Below are positions 44,901-53,324 of a DNA stretch of 64,000 bases, one piece after another. The notes under the pieces were generated by a model. It saw only the letters and a list, made by a program, of their open reading frames with translations. It made no database searches and was not told the origin of the DNA. Every line of letters begins with the position of its first letter. Within the stretch, counting starts at the first letter, position 1. Position numbers and translations under genes: made by a program. The stretch is from Prevotella multiformis DSM 16608 (GTDB lineage Bacteria; Bacteroidota; Bacteroidia; Bacteroidales; Bacteroidaceae), in the NCBI RefSeq assembly GCF_000191065.1, contig NZ_GL872283.1:1-64000 (forward strand). The letters run 5' to 3'.

Positions 44901-45495
44901 CACGCCATACTTCTTCGCACAGATTACCGACAAGGACGGCATCAACGCGTCCGGCAACGGCATCGGACACGATATGCAGCTGACAATCGACGGCAAGCTG
45001 ACGCAGACCTATGTCCTGAACGACAACTTCCGATACGACTTCGGCAGCTACACATCCGGCTCGACGGGATACAGCCTGCCGGAACTCTCCGAAGGACACC
45101 ACACCCTCCAGTTCCGTGCATGGGACATCCTGAACAACCCGTCGACCGTCACGCTCCACTTTAAAGTCGTCAAGGGTCTGGCCCCGGAAATCTACAGTGT
45201 CAACGCATCGAAGAACCCGGCTACCACGGAGACGACCTTCATCGTGGCACACAACTACGTCGGCTCCGACGTGGATGTCGACATCGAAGTCTTCGACATG
45301 AGCGGCCGTCTGCTCTGGCACCGGGCTACGTCAGGAACGGCATCAAGCAATGCCATCACGGCCGACTGGGACCTGACGGTCGACAGCGGGAAACGCCTCC
45401 ACACCGGGGTCTATCTCTATCGTGTGCGGCTCAGCAGCGACGGAGCTACGAAGGTGTCCAAAGCCAAGAAACTCATCATCCTGGACAATAAATAA
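41920..45495 (+). CDS. porU: type IX secretion system sortase PorU
   Basis: 1191 residues from ATG 41920 (MKRTSIILCFLLLMGCMRLSAQ as signal peptide; an ATG at 41899 is the alternative). A large N-terminal beta-region is followed by a gingipain-like C25 cysteine peptidase domain with His696 in DYAGHGKEDQISHE and Cys729 in WITASCDIMPFD, and a C-terminal T9SS-type beta-sandwich (NPATTETTFIVAHN ... YLYRVRLSSDG). PorU removes the C-terminal signal of cargo and attaches it to A-LPS on the surface. porV is next, as in Porphyromonas. Confidence 0.92.
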   Translation: MKRTSIILCFLLLMGCMRLSAQQQRFFNLTVEDVTIDSVLPHFHYAIPVGEQYADSVYELEIRYPEFMDMSKTDIERYNALTAVIPPSLPEIHRQMTVERKKGVLEISLMPIVQRNGRKQFLVSFMIALTSRPRTKTARGRKDPATRTGVMQATSAASRYAEHSVLASGKWAKIRVPSNGVYQLTPELIRRAGFSHMNKVKVYGYGGNLQDEVLTADFITSHDDLQEVPTYDAGGRRLFYARGPVSWEQNTSSSRTRNPYSDYGYYFLTEDDSGTPAVIADSTEFLNSFYPAAEDYHSLHEVDDFSWYHGGRNLFEKTPLKLNESKVFTLANKAHTAAGRLTVAVTTGTYASTVKLEANGRDLGEIRIAPHDSFDKGYEEIRSYALDNLRAVDSIKVTTTAGGPARIDYIAMTYPAPAPAPSLKSNFPVPEYVYNITNQDHHADGPAEMVIIIPTSQKLLEQAERLADFHRTHDNLTVRIVPADELYNEFSSGTPDAMAYRRYMKMLYDRASGGSLPKSLLLFGDCVWDNRMLTPACRHLNPDDYLLAYESENSFSETDCYVNDGWFTLMDDGEGSDLLRRDKEDLGVGRFPVTTVADARTLVDKTIRYAENKNGGSWENTIMFMGDDGNNNLHMTDINETAETIMAAYPDYQVKKVMWDAYTRVSSATGNTYPEASSIIRQQQAQGALIMDYAGHGKEDQISHEAVLRLTDFAGFTNANLPLWITASCDIMPFDATMPTIGETAMLNAKGGSVAFWGTTRTVYAYYNKAINTAFLRHVLSFTDGRPTTLGEAQRLAKCELINGNSDLTPNKLQYALLGDPALSLNLPTLQVKVETINGQTPDTSNPITLKGGSIVKVKGHIAKDGEKQTDFNGLLTATVRDTRELITCKKQEETAEKAFTFYDRQKMLYNGTDSIRKGEFTFTFALPRDINYTSGTGLMNFSAINENHTLMAQGHEEGFSIDGSETVYNDSIGPSIYAYLNTPSFADGGEVNSTPYFFAQITDKDGINASGNGIGHDMQLTIDGKLTQTYVLNDNFRYDFGSYTSGSTGYSLPELSEGHHTLQFRAWDILNNPSTVTLHFKVVKGLAPEIYSVNASKNPATTETTFIVAHNYVGSDVDVDIEVFDMSGRLLWHRATSGTASSNAITADWDLTVDSGKRLHTGVYLYRVRLSSDGATKVSKAKKLIILDNK

Positions 45496-45515
45496 AGCAG
45501 GGATGACGTTACAAC

Positions 45516-45578
45516 CCATGAGACAATGCCGAAGGAGGAAGGCGATCCGCACCTCTCCGTCCGGACACCGTCTCATGG
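45516..45578 (+). terminator. hairpin between porU and porV
   Basis: CCATGAGAC pairs with GTCTCATGG around about 45 bases, followed by ATTTTCATTT. It may attenuate read-through into porV. Confidence 0.5.
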
Positions 45579-45612
45579 ATTTTCATTTAGCAACAAGCAA
45601 CCCAAGTAAAGA

Positions 45613-46779
45613 ATGAATAAGACACTCCGTACCGTCCTCTTCTCGGCAACGGTACTTTCCGCTTCCGCCGCCTTTGCGCAGGACAGCAAGAAGGATATGT
45701 TCAATCCTGTCAATACGGCAGTGACCTCGCAGACCATCGCGCCTGATGCCCGTTCGGCAGGTATGGGTGATGTCGGTGCGGCCACCGACCCGGACGTGAA
45801 CTCACAGTACTGGAACCCGGCCAAGTACCCTTTCACCATTTCCCGTGCCGGTGTCTCACTGAACTACACGCCCTGGCTGCGCCAGCTGGTGAACGACATC
45901 GACCTCGCTTACCTCGCCGGTTACTACCGCATCGGCGACTACAGTGCCGTGTCCGCCTCCATGCGCTACTTCTCCCTGGGTGAGGTGACGACCGACGACG
46001 GAACAATGACCATCAATCCCTACGAGATGTCATTGGACGTGGCTTATTCCCTGATGCTCAGCGAGCACTTCTCGCTCGGCGCCGCTGTACGCTGGATCTA
46101 TTCCGACCTGACCTACAGCTACAAAGACGACACTTCACCGGGTTCCGCCTTTGCCGCCGACCTGTCGTGCTATTACCAGAACTACATCAACGTCGGTGAG
46201 CGGGAGTGCCAGCTGGGACTGGGCATGAACATCTCCAACATCGGATCGAAGATCACCTTCGGCGGCGACAACCGTTCCGAGTTCATCCCGACCAACCTCC
46301 GGCTGGGAGCTTCGCTGATGGTTCCCATCGACGAGTTCAACCGTTTCACGATTGCCGCCGATGCCAACAAACTGCTCGTTCCGACCTATCCGAAGCGCAA
46401 TGCCGACGAGTCGCAGGTCGATTACGACAACCGCCTGCAGAAGGATTACTATGATGTCTCGTCCATATCGGGTATCTTCAAGAGCTTCGGTGATGCGCCC
46501 AACGGATTCTCCGAAGAGATGCAGGAGATACAGTGGAGCGTCGGTGCGGAATATACCTACAATGACAAGTTCTCCCTCCGGGCCGGTTATCACAATGAAA
46601 GTGAGAACAAAGGCAACCGCAAGTACTTCACCGTCGGTGCCGGTTTCAAGATGAACGTCTTCTCCCTCGATGCCGGCTACGTCATCGCGACGGCCAAGAA
46701 CAACCCACTCGACCAGACCCTCCGCTTCTCTCTCTCGTTCGACATGGACGGCATCAAAGATCTCTTCAAGAGGAAGTAA
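45613..46779 (+). CDS. porV: type IX secretion outer-membrane protein PorV
   Basis: 388 residues. Signal peptide MNKTLRTVLFSATVLSASAAFAQ, then a FadL-like 14-stranded barrel (SAGMGDVGAATDPDVNSQYWNPAKYPF is the family signature). PorV shuttles T9SS cargo from the translocon to PorU and is part of the attachment complex. The other T9SS genes (porK to porT, sov) are not in this window. Confidence 0.92.
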   Translation: MNKTLRTVLFSATVLSASAAFAQDSKKDMFNPVNTAVTSQTIAPDARSAGMGDVGAATDPDVNSQYWNPAKYPFTISRAGVSLNYTPWLRQLVNDIDLAYLAGYYRIGDYSAVSASMRYFSLGEVTTDDGTMTINPYEMSLDVAYSLMLSEHFSLGAAVRWIYSDLTYSYKDDTSPGSAFAADLSCYYQNYINVGERECQLGLGMNISNIGSKITFGGDNRSEFIPTNLRLGASLMVPIDEFNRFTIAADANKLLVPTYPKRNADESQVDYDNRLQKDYYDVSSISGIFKSFGDAPNGFSEEMQEIQWSVGAEYTYNDKFSLRAGYHNESENKGNRKYFTVGAGFKMNVFSLDAGYVIATAKNNPLDQTLRFSLSFDMDGIKDLFKRK

Positions 46780-46792
46780 GGTCACCTCCGAC

Positions 46793-46832
46793 CATCACCC
46801 ATCACCGCTTATCATCACCCATCACCGCTTAT
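46793..46832 (+). repeat. 20-bp tandem duplication before ispF
   Basis: Two exact tandem copies of a 20-bp unit beginning CATCACCCATCACC and ending CGCTTAT, 15 nt before the ispF ATG. The same sequence occurs at about 41133-41154. Confidence 0.9.
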
Positions 46833-46846
46833 CACCCCCAATCCTC

Positions 46847-47353
46847 ATGCAGACCCCCCAATCCCCCTCCATCCCATCCTTCCGCGTCGGCATGGGATAC
46901 GACGTACACAGACTCGTTGAAGGACGCGGCCTCTACCTCGGCGGCATCAAGATTGAACACAGCCTCGGGCTGCTCGGTCACAGCGATGCCGACGTGCTCA
47001 TCCATGCCATCTGCGACGCACTGCTCGGTGCTGCCAATCTGCGCGACATAGGCTATCACTTCCCCGACACAGCCGCTGACACGCTGGACATGGACTCGAA
47101 GGTCATCCTCGGAAAGACCATCAGGCTCCTTGCAGAAAAGGGGTTTCGTGTGGGCAACATCGATGCTACCGTATGCGCTGAACGGCCGAAAATCAATCCG
47201 CACATCCCGGCTATGTGCAAATGTTTAGCTGAGATTATCGGCTGCGACCCTGATGCCGTCTCCGTCAAAGCCACCACCTCCGAGCGGATGGGCTTCGTCG
47301 GACATGAAGAGGGAATGGCGGCCTATGCCGTCTGCCTCATCGTGAAGGACTGA
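46847..47353 (+). CDS. ispF: 2-C-methyl-D-erythritol 2,4-cyclodiphosphate synthase
   Basis: 168 residues; fifth step of the MEP pathway. Zinc ligands are in GYDVHRL (Asp, His) and later in HSDADVLIHAICDALLGA; SVKATTSERMGFVGHEEG is the CDP-binding end. I start at ATG 46847 (MQTPQSPS); the longer frame back to 46670 overlaps porV and is spurious. The first ~10 residues are extra compared with the family and may be untranslated if another start is used. A strong hairpin follows. Confidence 0.93.
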   Translation: MQTPQSPSIPSFRVGMGYDVHRLVEGRGLYLGGIKIEHSLGLLGHSDADVLIHAICDALLGAANLRDIGYHFPDTAADTLDMDSKVILGKTIRLLAEKGFRVGNIDATVCAERPKINPHIPAMCKCLAEIIGCDPDAVSVKATTSERMGFVGHEEGMAAYAVCLIVKD

Positions 47354-47384
47354 TCCGAAACAGACAGCAGGCATTTCCAACAAA

Positions 47385-47479
47385 AAGGCAGGCAGCCTAC
47401 CCACAGCAGCCCCCTCTCATTCTTTTCCCGATAAAGGGAGAGGAAGAGAGGGGTCTGCTGTGGGCAGGCTGCCTGCCTT
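47385..47479. terminator. very long bidirectional hairpin between ispF and ndh
   Basis: AAGGCAGGCAGCCT... and its complement make arms of about 32 bp with two mismatches, with a second stem in the loop. It separates convergent genes and probably ends both. Confidence 0.8.
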
Positions 47480-47530
47480 CTGTCTGTCCGGTCGCCGTCC
47501 GGCCCGCCGGTCATCCGGCACGGCATCCTG

Positions 47531-48805
47531 CTATCCTTTCGCTTTCAGAATCAGCCGGAGGCTCTGTTTGTAATTCAGATAGTTCCACACCCAGTTGAGC
47601 AGGATGAACGCCTTGTTCTTCACGCCGAGGATGGAACGCAGATGAACGACGAGCCACAGCACCCAGGCTGCGAAGCCGCCGAACTTCCGGCCGCCGATTT
47701 CCGCAACGGCATGGTTACGTCCGATGGTCGCCATCACGCCGAGGTTTCTGTATTTGAAGGGCTTTTCCTCTCCGCCGCATTGCAGGGACTTGAGGTTCTC
47801 CGCCACGGTCTTCGCCTGCTGCATGGCCACCTGAGCCAGCTGCGGATGGCCGAGCGGATACTCCTCATCGCCTTCTATCAGGCTCTGGTCGCCGATGGCA
47901 AAGACATCCTGCACACCCTTCACACGACAGAACCGGTCGGTGAGAATCCTGCCCGCATGGCCGATGCTCTCCGCCGGCAGCCCCTCAACGGTGTTCGCAC
48001 AGATGCCGCTCACCCAGATGACCGTCCGGGCAGGAATCTCCAGACCGGCACTCGTCTTCAGAATCCCGTCTTTGTATTCCGTCGCAAACTGCGGCTGACG
48101 GATGTGCACGTGCAGTGCCTTCAGATCGCGCTCGGCACGTGCCGACGAGACCGGATCCATGGCGGCAAGGAGGCGTTTGCCCGCATTGACGAGGTAGATG
48201 TGCATCTGCGAGGAATCCAGGTCGGGGTAATCCCGGGCGATGATGTTCTTCTTCATCTCCGCCACAGCCCCCGCAATCTCTACCCCCGACGCACCGCCTC
48301 CGACGACCACGATGTTCATCAGCGCCTGCCTGCGCGCAGGGTCTTCCTCTGTCTCCGCCTTTTCAAGATTCCGCAGGATGGTGTTGCGCAGCTGCATGGC
48401 CTCGCTAACGGACTTCATGGGGAGCGTGGTGGCCTCGATTGCCTTGTTGCCGAAGAAGTTTGTCCGGGCACCTGCCGCCAGTACAAGGTAGTCGTAGTGG
48501 ATGTCGCCTACGGAAGTCACGACCGTCTTCCCGGCCGCATCCACCGCTTTCACCTCTGCCATCCGGAAGAAGAAGTCCTTGTGTCCCTGGAAGAGACGGC
48601 GGAAGGGGAAGGAGATGCTGCTCGGTTCGAGACCGGCGGAAGCCACCTGATAAATCAATGGAGGGAACTGGTGATAGTTGTTCTTGTCGACCAGGACCAC
48701 CTGGAAGTCACCGCCGGCCAGCTTGAAAGCCAGCTCCAGCCCTCCCAGGCCGCCGCCTACGATGACGACCCTCTTCTTTTCCGTACGTTCGATGTTTGCT
48801 TTCAT
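47531..48805 (-). CDS. ndh: type II NADH dehydrogenase (NDH-2)
   Basis: 424 residues; transfers electrons from NADH to quinone without pumping protons. FAD site IVGGGLGGLELAFKLA near the N-terminus, NADH site VVVGGGASGVEIAGA at about 168-182, and VFAIGDQSL for the FAD ribityl. The C-terminal hydrophobic part (AAWVLWLVVHLRSIL...) anchors it to the inner membrane. Convergent with ispF. Confidence 0.92.
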   Translation of the reverse strand: MKANIERTEKKRVVIVGGGLGGLELAFKLAGGDFQVVLVDKNNYHQFPPLIYQVASAGLEPSSISFPFRRLFQGHKDFFFRMAEVKAVDAAGKTVVTSVGDIHYDYLVLAAGARTNFFGNKAIEATTLPMKSVSEAMQLRNTILRNLEKAETEEDPARRQALMNIVVVGGGASGVEIAGAVAEMKKNIIARDYPDLDSSQMHIYLVNAGKRLLAAMDPVSSARAERDLKALHVHIRQPQFATEYKDGILKTSAGLEIPARTVIWVSGICANTVEGLPAESIGHAGRILTDRFCRVKGVQDVFAIGDQSLIEGDEEYPLGHPQLAQVAMQQAKTVAENLKSLQCGGEEKPFKYRNLGVMATIGRNHAVAEIGGRKFGGFAAWVLWLVVHLRSILGVKNKAFILLNWVWNYLNYKQSLRLILKAKG

Positions 48806-48897
48806 TATCCCTGCTGTATATAATATGCTGTTCTATATATATGTTTCCTGTATGCGACACAGAAAATACTGTGCCAAAGTCGTTTCCCGGTACGGAT

Positions 48898-49008
48898 GTT
48901 CCCGACCCATCGGGAATCCTGTTCCCAGGGCTTGGGAATCCTGTTCCCAGGGCTTGGGAATGTCGTTCCCAGGGCTTGGGAATGTCGTTCCCGAAGCCCC
49001 GGTGTCCC
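48898..49008. repeat. 22-bp-pitch palindrome array F (five units)
   Basis: Units begin GTTCCC at 48898, 48921, 48943, 48965 and 48987 (steps 23, 22, 22, 22). Three contain TTCCCAGGGCTTGGGAAT (6-bp arms), and the first has TTCCCGA and TCGGGAA (7-bp arms); the last keeps only its left part. The array lies upstream of ndh and just after the M16 gene. Confidence 0.9.
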
Positions 49009-49018
49009 GCCTTCCGTG

Positions 49019-50260
49019 TCACTCGTAGATCAGTGTCGTCAGCCGCTCCTGCGGGAAGAGCTCGCACGCAACCGCCTGCACCTCGTCTGCCGTAACGGCA
49101 TCAATGTCACGGAAAAGGGCCGTGATGTCCTTCTTCCAGCCATAGTGCAGGAAGCCCTTCCCGAAGTCAAGAGCAAGGTTCTCCCGGTTGTCGCAGGCAA
49201 TGCCGATCTGCCCCTTGATCTGCTGCCGGGCGACAGCCAGCTCGTCATCGGTAAGAGGAACGGACATGAAGCGGTCGAGCTCCATGCGGGCAAGACGCAT
49301 GCACTCGTCGACATCGCCGGCATCACAGCCGAAATAGATGCTCCAGACACCTGTCGTGGAATAGTTCACCATCGTGCTCTCCACCGTATAGACGAGTCCC
49401 CGCCGCTCGCGGAGTGCAAGGTTCAGCCGTGCGCTCATGCCCGGACCGCCGAGGATGTTGTTCAGCAGATAGAGTGCCATGCGCCGCCGGTCGTGTACAC
49501 AATAGGCACGGTTGCCGACCATCACGTGTGCCTGATGGGTATGCCTGTCTGTCCTGACCGTCTGCGGGCGGTAGCTGCTCAAGGCCGGACCTGCCGTCTC
49601 CCCGTCGCCGACAGGTCCGCCGAAGCCGGTCACATTTGTGCCGTTCGCTTCGGCCAGAAGACGGAGGAGGGCGTCAAAGTCGATGTCTCCGTAGGCAAAG
49701 AAGACGGCATTCTCCGGGCGGTAATGCCTGCGGGTGAAGCGGAGGGCATCCGCCGTAGTGAACTTCCGCACGCGGTCCGCCGTCCCGAGGATGTTGTGCC
49801 CAAGGGGGTGACCGCCGAAGACGAGGTTCTCAAAGTCGTCGTAGATCAGCTCCGCCGGACTGTCGTTATACGACTCTATCTCGTCGCAGATGACTTCTGC
49901 CTCCTTGTCGATTTCCTTCTGGGGATAGACACTGTGGAAGACGATATCCGTCAGCAAGTCCACCGCACGACCGACATGCTCTTTCAGAATCGCCGCATAG
50001 TAAACAGTATCCGCCTTGGTAGTGAAGGCATTGAGTTCTCCGCCCACCTCTTCGAGACAGTTGATGACCTCCAGTGCCGAACGCCTCGCCGTCCCTTTGA
50101 AACTGACGTGTTCGCAGAAGTGGGCGATTCCCTCTTCACCGGGCTGTTCGCTGGCCGACCCAGCGTTCACCTGGTAACCGCAATAGACCACCGGAGAGGC
50201 CGAAGGCAGAGCGATGATGCGCAGTCCGTTGCCGAGGGCTGCCGTCTGGTAATTCGTCAT
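49019..50260 (-). CDS. M16 family zinc metallopeptidase
   Basis: 413 residues, a single-chain M16B-type (processing-peptidase-like) enzyme. The inverted zinc motif HFCEH is at 47-51 and the third ligand Glu is in the conserved EVICDEIESY near 124-133. The substrate-binding LRERRGLVYTVES in the C-terminal half is also kept, so it is probably active without a partner subunit. No signal peptide, so cytosolic. Start is ATG 50260 (MTNYQ); the frame to 50269 begins with TTG and overlaps the promoter box. Confidence 0.9.
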   Translation of the reverse strand: MTNYQTAALGNGLRIIALPSASPVVYCGYQVNAGSASEQPGEEGIAHFCEHVSFKGTARRSALEVINCLEEVGGELNAFTTKADTVYYAAILKEHVGRAVDLLTDIVFHSVYPQKEIDKEAEVICDEIESYNDSPAELIYDDFENLVFGGHPLGHNILGTADRVRKFTTADALRFTRRHYRPENAVFFAYGDIDFDALLRLLAEANGTNVTGFGGPVGDGETAGPALSSYRPQTVRTDRHTHQAHVMVGNRAYCVHDRRRMALYLLNNILGGPGMSARLNLALRERRGLVYTVESTMVNYSTTGVWSIYFGCDAGDVDECMRLARMELDRFMSVPLTDDELAVARQQIKGQIGIACDNRENLALDFGKGFLHYGWKKDITALFRDIDAVTADEVQAVACELFPQERLTTLIYE

Positions 50261-50266
50261 AAGGTG

Positions 50267-50274
50267 CAAAATTA
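50267..50274 (-). promoter_or_regulatory. -7 box (TAATTTTG) with almost no leader
   Basis: CAAAATTA on the plus strand. It ends 6 nt before the ATG at 50260, implying a leaderless mRNA for the M16 gene. Confidence 0.55.
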
Positions 50275-50356
50275 AGAAAAAAGAACGAAAGGGAGCAGAC
50301 TTTGCTGCCCAAAGAAAAAAGAACCTGATTCTTTTTGTAGTCCGCCCGATTTACAC

Positions 50357-50364
50357 TATATTTG
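50357..50364 (+). promoter_or_regulatory. -7 box (TATATTTG) for the PfkB kinase gene
   Basis: TAnnTTTG match 36 nt before the ATG at 50401. Confidence 0.6.
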
Positions 50365-50400
50365 CACGACAAAAGCAGACACAACATAAGTCACAGTAAA

Positions 50401-51330
50401 ATGCGGAAAGTTATAGGTATCGGCGAGACCGTACTGGACATCATCTTCAAAGACAACAGGCCCCTCGAGGCCGTACCGGGAGGCTCTGCCTTCAACGCCA
50501 TCACGTCGCTGGGCCGCTGCGGGGTCAATGCGTCGTTCATCTCCGAGGCCGGCAACGATCACGTCGGCAAGTACATCATCGGCTTCCTGAAAGACAACGG
50601 GGTCAACACCGACAACGTGGCGACCTTCCCCGACTCAAAGTCGCCTGTGTCGCTGGCGTTCCTCAACGAGAAGAATGACGCCGAGTACATCTTCTACAAA
50701 GATCACCCGCACGACCAGCTGGAGTTCACCTACCCGGACATACAGCCCGATGACATCGTGCTTTTCGGCTCGTTCTATGCGGTAAACCCGGTCATCCGGC
50801 CTCAGCTGGTGGGACTTCTCGACTATGCACGGTCGCATGGAGCCATCATCTACTACGATGTCAACTTCCGCCCGGCGCACAAGGACGAAGTAATAAGGAT
50901 CACGCCTAACCTGATAGAGAACCTTGACTATGCCGACATTGTCCGCGGCAGTCACGAAGACTTTGCGACACTCTACAGGAAAGAGGATGCCGACAAGGTC
51001 TACAATGCGGAAATCTCCTTCTACTGCCGGCAGTTCATCTACACCCACGGCAGCCGGCCGGTAGAGGTGCGCGGCGGCAAGGACATAAAGAAGGCTTATC
51101 CTGTACCCGACACGGAGGTCGTCAGCACGATCGGTGCCGGCGACAACTTCAATGCCGGTTTCATCTTCGGAATGCTGAAGCAGGGCATCACACGGGCCGA
51201 CCTCGACAGCGGGCTGAGCGAGGAGCAGTGGGACGGACTCATCGCAAGTGCCCTGGCTTTCTCGGCCGATTGCTGCAAGGACATCTTCAACTATGTCAGC
51301 AAGGAGTTCGGAGAGAGGATGAAAGGGTAG
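50401..51330 (+). CDS. PfkB family carbohydrate kinase
   Basis: 309 residues of the ribokinase fold. GGSAFNAITSLGRCG is the first PfkB signature, and TIGAGDNFNAGF with the catalytic Asp is the second. Family members phosphorylate fructose, ribose, adenosine and others; the substrate is not set by sequence. Fructose is possible because a fructan locus lies 7 kb away, but nothing here links them directly. Start ATG 50401; the frame from 50362 crosses the likely transcription start. Confidence 0.88.
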   Translation: MRKVIGIGETVLDIIFKDNRPLEAVPGGSAFNAITSLGRCGVNASFISEAGNDHVGKYIIGFLKDNGVNTDNVATFPDSKSPVSLAFLNEKNDAEYIFYKDHPHDQLEFTYPDIQPDDIVLFGSFYAVNPVIRPQLVGLLDYARSHGAIIYYDVNFRPAHKDEVIRITPNLIENLDYADIVRGSHEDFATLYRKEDADKVYNAEISFYCRQFIYTHGSRPVEVRGGKDIKKAYPVPDTEVVSTIGAGDNFNAGFIFGMLKQGITRADLDSGLSEEQWDGLIASALAFSADCCKDIFNYVSKEFGERMKG

Positions 51331-51524
51331 AAGGCATCGGAAGTGAAAGGAACCGGAAGGGGTGAAAGGCGTCGAGCCGACAGTGCCGCAGGATGCAAGT
51401 CCGACAGGAACATACGCAAAAGGGACCAGCCGGCCTTCACACCCCCAATCTCTCTGATCCCTTCCGCAGCTTCTTCAACTGCTCCAACTCCTCCTCCCAA
51501 TAAAGAACCAAACCCAATATAAAA

Positions 51525-52721
51525 ATGATAGAAATTGCCAATAAAGTTTATTACGTAGGTGTCAACGACCGCAACAAGGCGCTCTTCGAGGGATTGTGGC
51601 CGTTGCCTTACGGCGTCAGCTACAATTCTTACCTCATCGACGACGAGAAGGTATGCCTCATCGACACGGTAGAAGTAGACTTCTTCGTCCAGTTCATCGA
51701 GAATCTCCGTGAGGTTCTGGGCGACCGTCAGATCGACTATCTCGTCATCAACCACATGGAACCGGACCACTCCGGTTCGCTGGCGCTGCTGAAGAAGTAC
51801 TATCCCAATATCCAGGTCATCGGCAACAAGAAGACCTTTGACATGATGGCAGGCTTCTACGACATCAAGGACAACACGACAGAGATGAAGAACGGCGGGG
51901 AACTTCCGCTGGGCAGCCATACCCTGCAGTTCTTCATGACACCGATGATCCACTGGCCGGAGACGATGATGACACTCTGCAAAGGCGAGGTGTCGCACCT
52001 CTTCACAGGCGACGCCTTCGGCTGCTTCGGCGCACTGAACGGCGGTTTCATCGACCAGGAGATCGATACCGACTGGGCATGGCCGGAGATGGTGCGCTAC
52101 TATTCCAACATCGTCGGCAAGTACGGCACACCGGTCCAGAACGCACTGAAGAAGCTCGCCGGCATCCACATCGACTACATCTGCTCCACTCACGGACCGG
52201 TATGGCACAAGTATGTGGACAAGGTCATCAGCCTGTACGACCGCATGTCGAAGTACGAAACGGATCCGGGACTGGTCATCTGCTACGGCACGATGTACGG
52301 CAACACGGAGCGCATGGCAGAGCAGATCGCCCGTTCGGCATCCCTCGCCGGCGTAAAGGACATCCGCCTGTACAACGTCTCCAAGACCCATCACAGCTAC
52401 ATCCTGCAGGACATCTTCCGCTTCCGCGGCCTGATTGTGGGCGCTCCTACCTACAATGCCGGCCTTTACCACGAGATGGACGTGCTGCTCCAGGAGGTTG
52501 CCAACCGCGACATCAAGCACCATCTCATCGGCTGGTTCGGCTCTTATTCGTGGGCTTCAAAGGCGGTCGCCGCCATCGGTGAATGGAACGAGAACCGTCT
52601 CCACTTCGAGAAGGTGGGCGAGCCGGTAGAGATGAAGCAGGCCCTCACGCCGCCCATCAAGGACGAGTGTACACGCCTGGGCCGTGAGATGGCAGCCAGA
52701 CTCTTGGAAGGACAGGCATGA
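51525..52721 (+). CDS. A-type flavoprotein (flavodiiron protein), FprA-like
   Basis: 398 residues; reduces O2 (or NO) to water in anaerobes. The metallo-beta-lactamase domain keeps the diiron ligands His77, Glu79, Asp81 and His82 in NHMEPDHSGS, then His144, Asp164 and His224. The flavodoxin domain starts near 248 (VICYGTMYGNTERMAEQIA, FMN phosphate loop). The electron donor (rubredoxin or other) is not in the window. With the superoxide-reductase-like gene at 13.6 kb it makes a plausible oxygen defence. Overlaps the LOG gene by 4 bp. Confidence 0.92.
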   Translation: MIEIANKVYYVGVNDRNKALFEGLWPLPYGVSYNSYLIDDEKVCLIDTVEVDFFVQFIENLREVLGDRQIDYLVINHMEPDHSGSLALLKKYYPNIQVIGNKKTFDMMAGFYDIKDNTTEMKNGGELPLGSHTLQFFMTPMIHWPETMMTLCKGEVSHLFTGDAFGCFGALNGGFIDQEIDTDWAWPEMVRYYSNIVGKYGTPVQNALKKLAGIHIDYICSTHGPVWHKYVDKVISLYDRMSKYETDPGLVICYGTMYGNTERMAEQIARSASLAGVKDIRLYNVSKTHHSYILQDIFRFRGLIVGAPTYNAGLYHEMDVLLQEVANRDIKHHLIGWFGSYSWASKAVAAIGEWNENRLHFEKVGEPVEMKQALTPPIKDECTRLGREMAARLLEGQA

Positions 52722-53221
52722 ACATAGCTGTATTCTGCTCGGCAAACAACGACATCGATCCTGATTACTTCCGTGCTGCGGAAGAGCTGGGACGGTGGAT
52801 CGGCGAGAACGGACACGTCCTTGTCTACGGTGGCGGCAACAGCGGACTGATGGAATGTGTCGGCAAGGCGGTGCATGAAGCCGGCGGACGCACCATCGGT
52901 GTCGTTCCCCGTATCATGGAGGAAGGACGCAGAGTGAGCGGTTATGTGGATGTAGAGATTCCCTGTGAAGACCTCAACGACCGCAAAGCCATCATGATGG
53001 AGCGGGCTGATGTGTTCCATGCGCTGCCCGGCGGTGTAGGAACACTCGATGAAATCTTCACCGTAGCAGCCTCCGCCTCCATCGGTTATCACCGCAAGAA
53101 GATAGTCCTCCACAATGTAAAAGGATTCTGGAACAGTCTGGTCGACCTGCTGGACGACCTGCAAAGACACGGCATGACACGTGGTGATTACCATGATTCC
53201 ATCGAGATAAAGGACGCATAG
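52718..53221 (+). CDS. LOG family protein (nucleotide phosphoribohydrolase)
   Basis: 167 residues. PGGVGTLDE (104-112) is the LOG signature, and GGGNSGLM is the nucleotide-binding loop. LOG enzymes release base from nucleoside 5'-monophosphates; in bacteria many act on AMP rather than on cytokinin precursors. It starts at the ATGA overlap with the flavodiiron gene, so they are co-translated. Why the two are linked is unknown. Confidence 0.88.
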   Translation: MNIAVFCSANNDIDPDYFRAAEELGRWIGENGHVLVYGGGNSGLMECVGKAVHEAGGRTIGVVPRIMEEGRRVSGYVDVEIPCEDLNDRKAIMMERADVFHALPGGVGTLDEIFTVAASASIGYHRKKIVLHNVKGFWNSLVDLLDDLQRHGMTRGDYHDSIEIKDA

Positions 53222-53324
53222 GAATGTCCGCCCCAAGGCCGTACAGACCGGAAAAGGGCGGCATGACGACCCGTCTGGACGGCATCGGCCAGCATATTGC
53301 CCAGCAATTCACAGAACGGAAAAG

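Noticed and set aside
46670..46846. upstream extension of ispF
   Set aside because: Overlaps porV out of frame and translates repeats; ATG 46847 is close to the family start.
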